This document shows, piece by piece, positions 38,548-48,128 of a stretch of DNA of 64,000 nt; the stretch's first letter is position 1, and the number at the start of each line of letters is the position of its first letter. The notes below the pieces were generated by a model that saw only the letters and a list, made by a program, of their open reading frames with translations, was not told the DNA's origin and did no database searches. Made by a program: the position numbers and the translations under genes. Where the stretch lies: contig JACKOW010000004.1 in assembly GCA_024234055.1 (NCBI GenBank), positions 248,001 through 312,000 on the forward strand. The letters are read 5' to 3'. Source of the stretch: Rhodanobacteraceae bacterium (lineage in GTDB: Bacteria; Pseudomonadota; Gammaproteobacteria; Xanthomonadales; SZUA-5).

Positions 38548-38830
38548 GGCAGTCCGCGACCGGGAGTGCCCTTGCGGCGCGAGCGGGACCGGGAGCGGAA
38601 CGCGAGGCAACGAAGGAAAAGCAGCAAGGACACGAAGAAGAGCTGATCCAGAATTGCCGTTGCCCTACTTTGCCTTCTTTCTGCTTTTCCTTTGCGTCCT
38701 CCGCGTCCTGCTTTCCGCATCAACCCGCCGCGGTTCCCGGTTTTCGCCGAGCGCGGCGGTCGCGACACGAGGTCACTCCTACGGCCGCGGGCTTCGGGTA
38801 GGCGCGCCCTTGCGGCGCGACCGGGGCCAC
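38548..38830. repeat. Dispersed ~250-bp module, copy 1
   Basis: Contains GCGGCGCGAGCGGGACC, AAGGAAAAGCAGCAAGGACA, TTTCTGCTTTTCCTTTGCGT, CGTCCTGCTTTCCGCATCAA and GGTCGCGACACGAGGTC in this order. AAGGAAAAGCAG and CTGCTTTTCCTT are complementary, so it can fold. Three more copies lie at 40843-41600. It fills the gap between tRNA-Leu and the channel gene; no gene seen. Confidence 0.8.
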
Positions 38831-38848
38831 GGGCGGGGCGCGAAGGTA

Positions 38849-40765
38849 TCAGTCCTCTGCCAACACCACGATCATGTCATCGGCGGCGAAGCGGATCTTG
38901 TCGGTCTTTTTTGGATTGAGCTTGACCCCGTAGCCACGATCGGCGTCATGGGCGAAGGCCATCTGGCGGTAGCCAATGGCGGTCTCGCCGCGGCGGGCTG
39001 CGGCTTCGGTGAGGGTGTAGAAATCGACCATGTGCTCGGTGCTGATGTAGTCGCGCACGGGGCGGATGTAGATTTCCGAGCCTTCGGCGCTGAACAGGAT
39101 CTGCAGCACCTTGTCCAGCGCCTTGCTCTCGGCCAGTTGCGACAGCATCAGGCTGACCAGCTTGTCACTGACAATGAAGTCATCGGCCTTGGCCACCTGC
39201 GCCAGCGTGCGATTGCGCATGTCCATCATCTCGCTGACGATGTTCAGATCCACACCCTGCTGCTCGGCGATATTGCGCAGGTGCAGCAGCGAGATCAGCG
39301 TTTGCGCGTCGGCCTGCTGCACCGGCAGATCGCTGTAGCTAAGCAGGATGATGTGGTGGTAGGTGTGCACCTTGAGGGCATCCAGCTTGCCGCGATTGCT
39401 GATATCGCCATCGGCAAAGCGCAAGCGCTGGCGCTGCATGGTCTTGGACAACTGCAGCAGCCTGTCACGCACGCCTTCACGCTGGCACATGACCACGACT
39501 TCCGAGCCCGGGGATACATAGTTGTCGAGTTCGCGAATGATGGCCTCACCCTTGGGATTCCAGCCCAGGATCAACGTTCGTTCCGGCGGTGCCGCGTGCT
39601 CAGGGGCTGCCACCAGCGCACTCAGGTCTGGCCGCGGCTCGATATCGGCAGCGGCCAGCACCAGCGTGTCATCGTCTTCGCTGACCGCAATGACGCTGTC
39701 GCCGGCGGCGAAACGGGTGTCCATCGGCGGATTCACCAATGCTTCGCCGTCGGCGCGCATGATGCCGATGACCGCGGAATCGACATAGGCATCGATGATC
39801 TGGCGATAGCTCCTGCCGGCCAGTGCCGGCTCGGGCTTGATGTAGATTTCGGCGCCGTCGAAATCCAGCAGCTCGGTGTAGACCACGCTGAGGCCGGACT
39901 GGCGACAGGTCTGCGCCGTGACGCGGGCAATCAGGTCATCGCCACGCACGTAGATGGCTTCGGTGCCGCCCACCAGTTCGGCGGCTTCGAGGTTGGCCTC
40001 GTCCCGGATCTCGGCGACGATGTGATAGGGCTCGGCGCGCCGATTCGGATTGTTGGTCAGGGCCAGCACCGACTTGATGACGTGGATGTCGGGGCTGTCG
40101 CTCTCCGGCGCGAGAATGACCACCGCGCGCGCCGAATTGGGAGAAACCACGGCCAGATCGTCCAGATCCAGCGGGTCGCCGCTGCGGCAGATCACCTTGG
40201 TATTGCCAGTGCTCGGAAACTTGGCGCGGATGTCGTCATCCATGTCGACCTTGTCGCGGTCGGCCAGAATGACGATGCGCGGCTGTTTCTGGTTGGCATT
40301 GGCGATGATCAACTCGCCGATGATCGAATAGATCTTGCTCGACCAGCCCAGGATCAGCGTGAAATTGTCCTCGATCACCCGCGAGCGGCCCTTGCGCAAC
40401 TCGGTCAGGCGCGCCTCCAGACCCGCGGTGATGGTGCCGATCAGGCTGCTGACGATGAAGATGCCGCCAATGGTGACGACCAGCATCAGCAAGCGCAGAC
40501 CCCAGCCGGCATCGCCGGCGAGATTGCCGGCATCGATGGCGTGCATCAGGCTCTGCCAGCCGCCTTCGAGGAAGCCGAGTCGGGAATTGTCGGCATCGGA
40601 TGGATCAGTGCCCATTCCGGTGATGGCAATGGTGATCGCCGCCAGTACCACGATGACCACCGACACCAGTGCCAGCCAGGCAATGATCGCCGGCGCGCCC
40701 CGCGACAGCGTGTTCTCGAAGCGATAGCGCCATCGATCACGCCAACTGACGTCGCGATGCGGCAT
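38849..40765 (-). CDS. CASTOR/POLLUX-like ion channel with RCK domains
   Basis: 638 aa from ATG 40765 (MPHRDVSWRDRWRYRFENTL), with a GGGGGAG RBS. Membrane helices lie near 20-45 and 85-115, with a pore-like stretch between. Two RCK/TrkA-N-type Rossmann modules follow: NFTLILGWSSKIYSIIGEL with ILADRDK, and RTLILGWNPKGEAIIREL with VVMCQRE. This is the arrangement of bacterial relatives of plant CASTOR/POLLUX channels. Cation selectivity and Ca2+ or nucleotide gating are inferred from the family. It is monocistronic. Confidence 0.85.
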   Translation of the reverse strand: MPHRDVSWRDRWRYRFENTLSRGAPAIIAWLALVSVVIVVLAAITIAITGMGTDPSDADNSRLGFLEGGWQSLMHAIDAGNLAGDAGWGLRLLMLVVTIGGIFIVSSLIGTITAGLEARLTELRKGRSRVIEDNFTLILGWSSKIYSIIGELIIANANQKQPRIVILADRDKVDMDDDIRAKFPSTGNTKVICRSGDPLDLDDLAVVSPNSARAVVILAPESDSPDIHVIKSVLALTNNPNRRAEPYHIVAEIRDEANLEAAELVGGTEAIYVRGDDLIARVTAQTCRQSGLSVVYTELLDFDGAEIYIKPEPALAGRSYRQIIDAYVDSAVIGIMRADGEALVNPPMDTRFAAGDSVIAVSEDDDTLVLAAADIEPRPDLSALVAAPEHAAPPERTLILGWNPKGEAIIRELDNYVSPGSEVVVMCQREGVRDRLLQLSKTMQRQRLRFADGDISNRGKLDALKVHTYHHIILLSYSDLPVQQADAQTLISLLHLRNIAEQQGVDLNIVSEMMDMRNRTLAQVAKADDFIVSDKLVSLMLSQLAESKALDKVLQILFSAEGSEIYIRPVRDYISTEHMVDFYTLTEAAARRGETAIGYRQMAFAHDADRGYGVKLNPKKTDKIRFAADDMIVVLAED

Positions 40766-40842
40766 GGGTGTCTCCCCCCGAAGTCCAGTGGCTGTGAGCG
40801 GACGATAGCCTGAAAGCGGGCATCTGCAGCAGCACCCTTGTG

Positions 40843-41600
40843 GCGCGACCGGGACCACGGGGAGGACGCGAAGGTCGCGGGGTAGCAGCGCCCTCGCGGC
40901 GCGACCGGGGCCAGGGGCAGGTCGCGAAGGTCGGGAAGGAAAAGCAGCAAGGACACGAAGAAGGGCTCATCCAGGATAGCTCTTGCTCTCCTTTGCGTTC
41001 TTTCTGCTTTTCCTTTGCGTCCTCTGCGTCCTGCTTTGCGCATCAACCCGCCGCAGCTCCCGGTATTCGCCGGCACCCCGGTCGCGACACGAGGTCGATC
41101 CTGCGACAGCGGGCATCGGGTAGCAGCGCCCTTGCGGCGCGAGCGGGGCCAGGGGCGGGACGCGAAGGTCGCGAAGGAAAAGCAGCAAGGACACGAAGAA
41201 AGGCTCATCCAAGATAGCTCTTGCTCTCCTTTGCGTTCTTTCTGCTTTTCCTTTGCGTCCTCTGCGTCCTGCTTTCCGCATCAACCCGCCGCAATTCCCG
41301 GTTTTCGCCGAGCTCGCCGGTCGCGACGCGAGGTCGCTCCTGCGACAGCGGGCTTCGGGTAGGTGCGCCCTTGCGGCGCGAACGGGGCCAGGGGCGGGAC
41401 GCGAAGGTCGCGAAGGAAGAGCAGAAAGAACGCCAGGTAGGAAGACCAACTCCGGATCAGCTCTTCTTCGTGTCCTTTCTGCTTCTCCTTCGTGATCTTC
41501 GCGTCCTGCTTTGGACATCAACTCTCGACGGATCCCGGTTTTCGCCGCCAACCCGAGCGCGGCGGTCGCGACACGAGGTCGCTCCTACTCAGGCACCCTG
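40843..41600. repeat. Three tandem copies of the ~250-bp dispersed module
   Basis: Approximate copies 40843-41120, 41121-41370 and 41371-41600 carry GGCGCGACCGGGGCCAGGGG, AAGGAAAAGCAGCAAGGACA, GGCTCATCCAGGATAGCTC, TTTCTGCTTTTCCTTTGCGT, GCATCAACCCGCCGC and GTCGCGACACGAGGTCG in order. The third is more diverged (GAAGAGCAGAAAGAAC). The array occupies nearly all of the 900-bp gap between the channel gene and the GntP gene. No gene seen. Confidence 0.85.
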
Positions 41601-41673
41601 CCCTTTTGTACGCTGTCGGTCAGGGGCCCCGATGAACCAGACTCGGGGCTGAGAATCCGGGCAAACCTCATCC

Positions 41674-43071
41674 ATGTCCTTGCTGATCGTCCTTGCCGCG
41701 TTGACCTTCCTGATGGTGGTGGCCTATCGCGGCTACAGCGTCATCCTGTTCGCGCCGGTGGCGGCGCTGGGGGCGGTGTTGCTGACCGACCCGGCGCTGG
41801 TGGCACCGATGTTCACCGGCCTGTTCATGGACAAGATGGTCGGTTTCCTGAAACTGTATTTCCCGGTGTTTCTGCTCGGCGCGGTGTTCGGCAAGCTGAT
41901 CGAGGTTTCGGGGTTCAGCAAATCCATCGTCGCCGCCACCATCCGGGTGGTGGGCGCGCAGCGGGCCATGCTCTCGATCGTGATGGTCTGCGCCATCCTC
42001 ACCTACGGTGGCGTGTCGCTGTTTGTGGTGGTGTTCGCGGTCTACCCCTTTGCCGCCGAGTTGTTCCGCCAGAGCGACATTCCCAAGCGCCTGATTCCCG
42101 GCACGATCGCGCTCGGCGCCTTCACCTTCACCATGGATGCGCTGCCGGGCACGCCGCAGATCCAGAACATCATTCCGACCTCCTTCTTCGGAACCGACAC
42201 CTGGGCGGCGCCGTGGCTGGGCGTGATCGGCGGAGTCTTCATCCTGATCTGCGGGATGAGCTATCTGGAGTGGCGGCGCCGGGTTGCTGCCGCTGCCGGC
42301 GAGGGCTATGGCAGCAATCTGATCAATGAACCGGTCAATTTCAGCGGTGGCAAGCTCGCCAATCCGCTGATCGCCATCCTGCCGCTGGTGCTGGTGGGCG
42401 TCAGCAACAAGCTGTTCACCCTGTGGATTCCCGCCGCCTACGGCAGCAGTCACGAATTCATGCCCTCGGTGATGGGCAATGCCGCGCCAGTGGTTCAGGA
42501 AGTGTCCAAGGTGGCGGCGATCTGGGCCGTGCAGGGCGCCTTGCTGATCGGCATTGCCACGGTGCTGGTGTTTGCATGGAAAACCGTGTTCAGCAGCTTT
42601 GCCGAGGGTTCGAAGCAGGCCGTCGGCGGGGCCATGCTGGCGGCGATGAACACGGCCTCCGAGTACGGCTTCGGTGCGGTCATCGCGGCGCTGCCGGGTT
42701 TCCTGGTGGTGGCCAACGCGCTCGGTGCCATTCCCAATCCGCTGATCAATGAAGCCATCACCGTGACCTCGCTGGCGGGCATCACCGGATCGGCCTCAGG
42801 CGGCATGAGCATTGCCCTGGCAGCCATGTCTGACACCTTTATCGCCAATGCCCAGGCCGCCGGTATTCCGCTGGAGGTTTTCCACCGGGTGGCGTCCATG
42901 GCTTCGGGTGGCATGGACACGCTGCCGCACAATGGCGCGGTGATCACGTTGCTGGCGGTGACCGGTCTGAGTCATCGTCAGTCGTACAAGGACATCTTCG
43001 CGATCACCATCATCAAGACCCTGGCGGTGTTCGTGATCATTGCCACCTACTACCTGACCGGCTGGGTCTGA
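41674..43071 (+). CDS. GntP family permease
   Basis: 465 aa with about 12 membrane helices and no signal peptide. The GntP pattern is seen in LFMDKMVGFLKLYFPVFLLGAVFGKLIEVSG, LTYGGVSLFVVVFAVYPFA, FTFTMDALPGTPQIQNIIPT and GGMDTLPHNGAVITLLAVTG. The last two are conserved re-entrant or substrate-site segments. GntP proteins take up gluconate and other short hydroxy acids with H+; the substrate here cannot be told, because no catabolic gene adjoins. Likely a monocistronic gene. Confidence 0.88.
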   Translation: MSLLIVLAALTFLMVVAYRGYSVILFAPVAALGAVLLTDPALVAPMFTGLFMDKMVGFLKLYFPVFLLGAVFGKLIEVSGFSKSIVAATIRVVGAQRAMLSIVMVCAILTYGGVSLFVVVFAVYPFAAELFRQSDIPKRLIPGTIALGAFTFTMDALPGTPQIQNIIPTSFFGTDTWAAPWLGVIGGVFILICGMSYLEWRRRVAAAAGEGYGSNLINEPVNFSGGKLANPLIAILPLVLVGVSNKLFTLWIPAAYGSSHEFMPSVMGNAAPVVQEVSKVAAIWAVQGALLIGIATVLVFAWKTVFSSFAEGSKQAVGGAMLAAMNTASEYGFGAVIAALPGFLVVANALGAIPNPLINEAITVTSLAGITGSASGGMSIALAAMSDTFIANAQAAGIPLEVFHRVASMASGGMDTLPHNGAVITLLAVTGLSHRQSYKDIFAITIIKTLAVFVIIATYYLTGWV

Positions 43072-43190
43072 TCGCCGCGCTGGGGTCACGCACACTGCCC
43101 CGGGCCGCGCCTGAGGCAGCAACCGGCGCCCCAGCACCCGTTCGCGCTCTGGTGTAACGTACGGTGATCGAATCCGTCGGAGCTGTCCCC

Positions 43191-45374
43191 ATGCGTGCCA
43201 TGAGCAAACTCCTGCAGGTGCTGTTGTGGTCCATCCTGCTGACCCTGCCGGCGTCGGCGCAATCCCCCGCGGAAGCACCGGATTCGGCGGTACAGGCGGC
43301 CACCACCGAAGCGACCACGGTCGAAGCTTCCCCGCCCCAGGTTCAGGCAACCGTGCCGCAATTCGCCCTGCCAGTCACCCCAGGCCCGACGCCCGAGGCC
43401 GATCCGGGCACGAATCCCGACCCCGAAGTGGCAGGAGCTCCCCCTTCAGCGGCGATGGATACCGACACCGAGACCAGCGCCAGCATAGCGCCGCTGACCG
43501 ATTCGATGACATCCAGTGACGGGACTGCGATCGAGATTCTGAGCAGCGGCCAACGTGCCGAGCTGCAGAGCTATGTCAAGGGCGTGGTCAACAGCCTGCG
43601 GCGAGAGCACAGCCTTGCTGCGCTGACGCTGTCCGTAGTCAAGGATGATGCCCTGTGGCTGGAACAGGGCTTTGGCCAGTCCGGACTTGCCGCTTCCAGG
43701 CCTGTGGTGGCCGACCAGAGCCTGTTCCGCATCGGCTCGGTGTCCAAGACCTTCATCTGGACCGCCGTGATGATGCTGGTGGAACGCGGGCAACTCGATC
43801 TGGATGCCGACGTCAACAGCTATCTCAAGAATGTGCGCGTGGCTGAGGCGTTTGGAGTGCCGGTGACCATGCGCCAACTGATGCACCACCGCGCCGGCTT
43901 CGAAGACAGCATGCGTCTGTATGCGGTGGCCGACGATGATCCGCGCAGCCTGGCCGAGCTGCTGAGCGAGCACCAGCCCAAGCGCGTCTATCCGCCGGGC
44001 TTGCGCACCTCTTACTCGAACTGGGGCGCGGCGCTGGCCGCCCAGGTGGTGGAGGATGTCAGCGGCAAACCCTATGGCGAATTCCTGCAGGGCGAAATCC
44101 TCGATCCGCTGGGCATGACGGCCACCACCTGGACCGCGCCGGGAAAGCTCAACGCCATCCAGCGCCAGGCGTTGGCCACCGGCTACAAGCGTGACTCGGG
44201 CGGACTGGACGTGCAGGGCTACATGCAGCTCGGTGCCTATTGGCCGGCGGGAGGCATCGCTTCCACCGCCACCGACATGGCGCGCTGGATGCGCTTTCAT
44301 CTGAACGGTGGCGAGCTTGAAGGCACTCGATTGATGAGTGCCGACACCCATGCCGCGATGTGGACCCGGGCCTATGACGACCGCGCTGCCGCCGCCGACG
44401 TTGCGCACGGATTCCAGGACCGTCCCTACCATGGTCTGCGCCTGCTCGGACATGGCGGCGGTACCGCTGCCTTCCTGACCCAGATGGTGCTGGTTCCCGA
44501 ACTGAAGCTCGGGGTGTTCCTGTCGCAGAACGGTACCTACACCCGTACGACCATCACCCAACTCCCCGAGTTGATCATTGATCTGATCAACGGCGGTGGC
44601 GACTACACACCGGCGCTGGCGGTGGAGCCCGGCGATGCGGGCACACTGGCTGAGGTCGGCGGCTCATACCTGCAGAATCGGCGCGTATTCAGCAGCTTCG
44701 CCGCGATCATGGCCCTGGATGGTGGCGCCAGCATCAGCGTCCGCACTGCCGATGTGCTGCTGCTGCAGAGTGGCGACAAGTCCACGCAATACCGGCGCGT
44801 CGATCAGGAGCGTGATGTCTTCGAATCGGCCGATGCCGGTCGCATTGCCTTCATCCGCGAAGGCGGACGCGTGGTGGCGATGGCCGACAGTTCGGGCGTA
44901 CACACGTTCGAGAAGGTGGGCGTGCTGGGCGCACCCAACACTTTGTTCATCGCTGTCGGCGCCAGCCTCCTGCTGGCATTGACCTGCCTGCTCGGCTTCT
45001 GGTGGCGCCTCGGCCGCGGCGCGGCCCACGGTCAGGGAATGGCCGCTGGATTCGCCGCGACCATCCAGTTGCTGTCGGCGCTGTGCATGCTCGGATTTGC
45101 GGTGCTGGTGGCAATGATGCTCGCGGATCTGGCCGACTTTGACCTTTCCACGTTGGCCGGGAACTATCCCAGCCAGAGCATGTGGCATGTCCATTACGCG
45201 GGCTGGGCCGTTGCTGGTGCCGGCGCAGCCATGCTGCTGGCCCTGATTCCGGCCTGGCGAGCGACTGGCTGGAGCTGGTGGCGACGCCTCAACTTCACCG
45301 CCTTTGCGCTGGTGCTGGCACTCAGCGGCTACCTGCTGTGGCAGTGGCGGGTGTTTGATGCGCCGGTGTACTGA
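43191..45374 (+). CDS. Class C beta-lactamase-like serine hydrolase with four C-terminal membrane helices
   Basis: 727 aa from ATG 43191 (MRAMSKLLQVLLWSILLTLPASA, signal peptide), with GGAG upstream. A Pro/Thr/Glu-rich linker (~30-110) leads to the beta-lactamase/transpeptidase-like domain: S-x-x-K in GSVSKTFIW (~184), Y-x-N in TSYSNWG, and HGGGTAAF as the KTG-equivalent. The tail (~580-727) has four hydrophobic helices. The family includes esterases, D-peptidases and penicillin-binding-like proteins; resistance to beta-lactams should not be assumed. The domain faces the periplasm, anchored by the C-terminal bundle. Confidence 0.87.
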   Translation: MRAMSKLLQVLLWSILLTLPASAQSPAEAPDSAVQAATTEATTVEASPPQVQATVPQFALPVTPGPTPEADPGTNPDPEVAGAPPSAAMDTDTETSASIAPLTDSMTSSDGTAIEILSSGQRAELQSYVKGVVNSLRREHSLAALTLSVVKDDALWLEQGFGQSGLAASRPVVADQSLFRIGSVSKTFIWTAVMMLVERGQLDLDADVNSYLKNVRVAEAFGVPVTMRQLMHHRAGFEDSMRLYAVADDDPRSLAELLSEHQPKRVYPPGLRTSYSNWGAALAAQVVEDVSGKPYGEFLQGEILDPLGMTATTWTAPGKLNAIQRQALATGYKRDSGGLDVQGYMQLGAYWPAGGIASTATDMARWMRFHLNGGELEGTRLMSADTHAAMWTRAYDDRAAAADVAHGFQDRPYHGLRLLGHGGGTAAFLTQMVLVPELKLGVFLSQNGTYTRTTITQLPELIIDLINGGGDYTPALAVEPGDAGTLAEVGGSYLQNRRVFSSFAAIMALDGGASISVRTADVLLLQSGDKSTQYRRVDQERDVFESADAGRIAFIREGGRVVAMADSSGVHTFEKVGVLGAPNTLFIAVGASLLLALTCLLGFWWRLGRGAAHGQGMAAGFAATIQLLSALCMLGFAVLVAMMLADLADFDLSTLAGNYPSQSMWHVHYAGWAVAGAGAAMLLALIPAWRATGWSWWRRLNFTAFALVLALSGYLLWQWRVFDAPVY

Positions 45375-45577
45375 AGCGCAGAGCAGGTCGTCGACAATTG
45401 ACAAGGTGTCGGATCGCGCGCCGAGTGCTTGACTCAGCACGGCGCAGGCCCAGCCATTCCCATCATCGCGCGCTCGCCCATTGCCTTGTCATCCTGTGCA
45501 GGCGCAGTGTTGTCCTCCATTCTTGCTGCACATTCCGGTCCTAATCTGGCAACAGTTCCCGAACGAGGACCCGGACC

Positions 45578-47242
45578 ATGCGCACGTTTCTGAATTTCGT
45601 CCTTGCCAGCGCGATCGGCGCTGCCGCGCTGCTGCCCGGCGCGGCCCAGGCTCAGGGCGGTCCGCCGCCGCTGCCCCCCCTGGGCCCGCCGCCGATTCCC
45701 GCCGGCAATCCGCAAACGCCAGCGAAGATCTCGCTCGGACAGGTGCTGTACTGGGACGAGCAGCTGTCGACCACCGACACGGTCGCCTGCGGCACCTGCC
45801 ATATGCCCCGCGCAGGTGGCAACGAGCCGCGCACGCTGAGCCCCAATCCAGACAGCGTGCATCCGGGAGCAGACCAGCTGTTCGGCACCGCCGATGACAT
45901 CGTCGGGTCGATCGGCGTGGCCAGCCACGGCAGCAACGGCGTCTATCAGTTGAGCACCCTGTTCGGCATGGCGCCGCAGGTGGGCACGCGGCAGTCGCAA
46001 TCGGCGCTGAACTCGGCCTATCCAACCACGCTGTTCTGGGATGGTCGCGCCGGCGGCACTTTCGTTGATCCGGACACGCAGACCACGCTGATTGCCAATG
46101 GCGGCGCGCTGGAGAACCAGGCGCTGGGACCGGTGGTCAACAGTGTCGAAATGGCGCACGCCGGGCGCTCGCTCACGGATGTGGCCACACGCATTGCCAG
46201 CGCCAGACCCTTGCGCTTTTCGCCCAGCATCCCAGCCGCGCTGCAGAGCTGGATTGCCGGCCGCGACTATCCAGCCCTGTTCAACGAAGTCTTCGGCAGC
46301 AGCGAGGTGACACCTGCGCGCATCGCCCTGGCCATCGCCAGCTACGAGCGCTCGCTGGTGGCCAATCAGACCCCGCACGATCTGCAGGCTGCGGGCACGC
46401 CCTCGCTGACGCAGGCCGAGCTGCAGGGTCTGCAGACCTTCCAGCAGGCCGGCTGCGGACGCTGTCACGGTGGACCGCTGCTCAGCGACAACCAGTTCCA
46501 CTACATCGGCGTGCGCCCGCAGAATGCCGATGCCGGCCGCTTTGCGGTCACCGGCAACAATGCCGACCGCGGCCGCATGCGCACGCCGCCGTTGCGCAAT
46601 CTGCAACTGTCGGCACCGTACATGGCCGACGGCCGTTTCCGCACGCTCGAAGAAGTGGTGGATTTCTACAACCGCGGCGGCGATTTCAACGCCCCCAACA
46701 AGGATCCGCGCATCGTCCCGCTGGGACTTTCCCCGCAGCAGCGTGCGGCCATCGTCACCTTCCTCAGCCGACCGCTCACGGACGTGCGCGCTCGCGACGA
46801 AACCGGCCCCTTCGAACACCCGATGCTGTTCAGTGAATCACCGCTGGCACCGCAGCCGGCCGGAAGCGGCAGTACTGGCCTCGGCGGACTGATCCCCCGC
46901 TTGACGGCCGTGGAACCGCCGGTGGCGGGGGGCAGTGAGTTCACGATTGGCCTGGATCTGGGTCGGGCTTCAGCCAACGCCCGCGCCGTTCTGGCATTGG
47001 CGAACCCCGTCAGCGTGGCAGCGAGCGCTTTGTTGACGCACGATTTCGCGCTGGACGGCAACGGCAGTGGATCGGTGAACCTGCCCCTGCCCAGTGATCC
47101 GGATCTGCAGGGACAGACGCTGTATCTGCGGGTATTCGTCGAAGATGCGGCTGCTGCCGGTGGCTGGTCGGCCAGCAACAGCGTCAGCTTCCAGCTGCTG
47201 GAGCTGAACGATCGGATGTTCGCACAGGGATTCGAGGACTAG
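45578..47242 (+). CDS. Di-haem cytochrome c peroxidase (MauG/CcpA-like)
   Basis: 554 aa with a signal peptide (MRTFLNFVLASAIGAAALLPGAAQA). Two haem c sites: CGTCH at ~71-75 and CGRCH at ~293-297. The family blocks SALNSAYPTTLFWDGRAG, PVVNSVEMAH and RGRMRTPPLRNLQLSAPYMADGRF are present. It reduces H2O2 or oxidises a partner in the periplasm. A C-terminal extension (~410-554) is a beta-sandwich-like domain not needed for catalysis and ends LELNDRMFAQGFED, a possible C-terminal sorting tail. Longer than typical CcpA (~340 aa). Confidence 0.9.
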   Translation: MRTFLNFVLASAIGAAALLPGAAQAQGGPPPLPPLGPPPIPAGNPQTPAKISLGQVLYWDEQLSTTDTVACGTCHMPRAGGNEPRTLSPNPDSVHPGADQLFGTADDIVGSIGVASHGSNGVYQLSTLFGMAPQVGTRQSQSALNSAYPTTLFWDGRAGGTFVDPDTQTTLIANGGALENQALGPVVNSVEMAHAGRSLTDVATRIASARPLRFSPSIPAALQSWIAGRDYPALFNEVFGSSEVTPARIALAIASYERSLVANQTPHDLQAAGTPSLTQAELQGLQTFQQAGCGRCHGGPLLSDNQFHYIGVRPQNADAGRFAVTGNNADRGRMRTPPLRNLQLSAPYMADGRFRTLEEVVDFYNRGGDFNAPNKDPRIVPLGLSPQQRAAIVTFLSRPLTDVRARDETGPFEHPMLFSESPLAPQPAGSGSTGLGGLIPRLTAVEPPVAGGSEFTIGLDLGRASANARAVLALANPVSVAASALLTHDFALDGNGSGSVNLPLPSDPDLQGQTLYLRVFVEDAAAAGGWSASNSVSFQLLELNDRMFAQGFED

Positions 47243-47260
47243 CTCGCCTCATCGGCGTTC

Positions 47261-47620
47261 CATGAACCCACATCGTAAGTTGTTGATGCGTGATTGCGAG
47301 GAGCGCAGCGACGAAGCAATCCAGGGTAGCGCCGCTCGCCCCTGGATTGCTTCGCTACGCTCTCCATGAACCCATATCGTAAGTTGTTGATTTGCTGTTG
47401 TAGGTCACGTTGCTCGCGTAGCGAGCTACGTGACGCAACTCGATGTCACGTAGTCCGCTGACGCGGACAACATGACCTACGACGGCGGGTTCATGGCCGG
47501 TGGGCAGCATCGGGCCGATACAGGTGGCTCGCAATGACGCCCGGGGGGGGGGATTCATGGCCCATGGGCAGTTTCGGGCCGAAACACGCGGCTCGCAATG
47601 ACGCGCCAGGGACTTACGGC
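47261..47620. repeat. Cluster of intergenic repeat elements
   Basis: No gene in this ~440-bp gap. CATGAACCCAYATCGTAAGT occurs at 47261 and 47366. Between them is an inverted pair (GAAGCAATCCAGGG / CCCTGGATTGCTTC). Then come the TAGGTCACGTTG repeat copy 2 (47401-47483) and two copies of a GGTTCATGGCC/ATTCATGGCC ... GGCTCGCAATGACGC unit (~47488-47540 and 47553-47607). Several element types are nested here. Confidence 0.75.
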
Positions 47621-47644
47621 CTATTGATCGCTCAAAGCTGCGAT

Positions 47645-47667
47645 CTGTACTATTCGTACTAGTACAG
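47645..47667. promoter_or_regulatory. Inverted-repeat operator for the GntR regulator
   Basis: CTGTACTA and TAGTACAG, an 8-bp perfect inverted repeat with a 7-bp spacer, 14 bp before the regulator start. Position and symmetry fit autoregulation by a YtrA-type GntR protein. Confidence 0.7.
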
Positions 47668-47680
47668 TTGAGCAGCCCTC

Positions 47681-48091
47681 ATGTCACGACCACAAGCTTT
47701 GATGATCCAGATCGCCACCGGCGATCCACGCCCCATCGGCAAGCAGATCGTCGATGCCATCCGCATGAAGATCGCCACAGCCGAATTGCTGCCGGGCGAT
47801 CAGCTACCCAGCGTGCGTGGTCTGGCCCAGCAACTCATGGTCAATCCGAACACCGTGGCCAAGGCCTATGGCGAACTCAGCAGCGAAGGCTGGCTGGATG
47901 CGCGCCAGGGCCTGGGCCTGTTCGTGGCCGCGCCGCGCCAGCGCCTGAGTCGGGGCGAACGCGAGCGCCGGCTGGATGAAGCCGTGCAGCGCTTTGTGCA
48001 TGAGGTCATCGCGCTGGATTTCAGCGCCGAGGACATTCGCCAGCGGCTGGAGGCCGAGCTGCGCGAACTGGTCCCACGAAAGATCGCGTGA
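47681..48091 (+). CDS. YtrA-type GntR transcriptional regulator
   Basis: 136 aa. A winged helix-turn-helix (PIGKQIVDAIRMKIATAELLPGDQLPSVRGLAQQLMVNPNTVAKAYGEL, then GLGLFVA as the wing) with a short C-terminal helix pair instead of a large ligand domain, the YtrA subgroup. These repress linked ABC transporter operons in response to cell-envelope stress. It leads a four-gene run: regulator, ATPase, permease, S9 peptidase. Confidence 0.9.
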   Translation: MSRPQALMIQIATGDPRPIGKQIVDAIRMKIATAELLPGDQLPSVRGLAQQLMVNPNTVAKAYGELSSEGWLDARQGLGLFVAAPRQRLSRGERERRLDEAVQRFVHEVIALDFSAEDIRQRLEAELRELVPRKIA

Positions 48092-48128
48092 GCTGCGGCT
48101 CAGCCCCCACCCTTCAGGATCCCAAGCC

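Noticed and set aside
43191..45374. Annotation as an antibiotic-resistance beta-lactamase
   Set aside because: The fold is shared with many esterases and peptidases; size and membrane tail do not match resistance enzymes.
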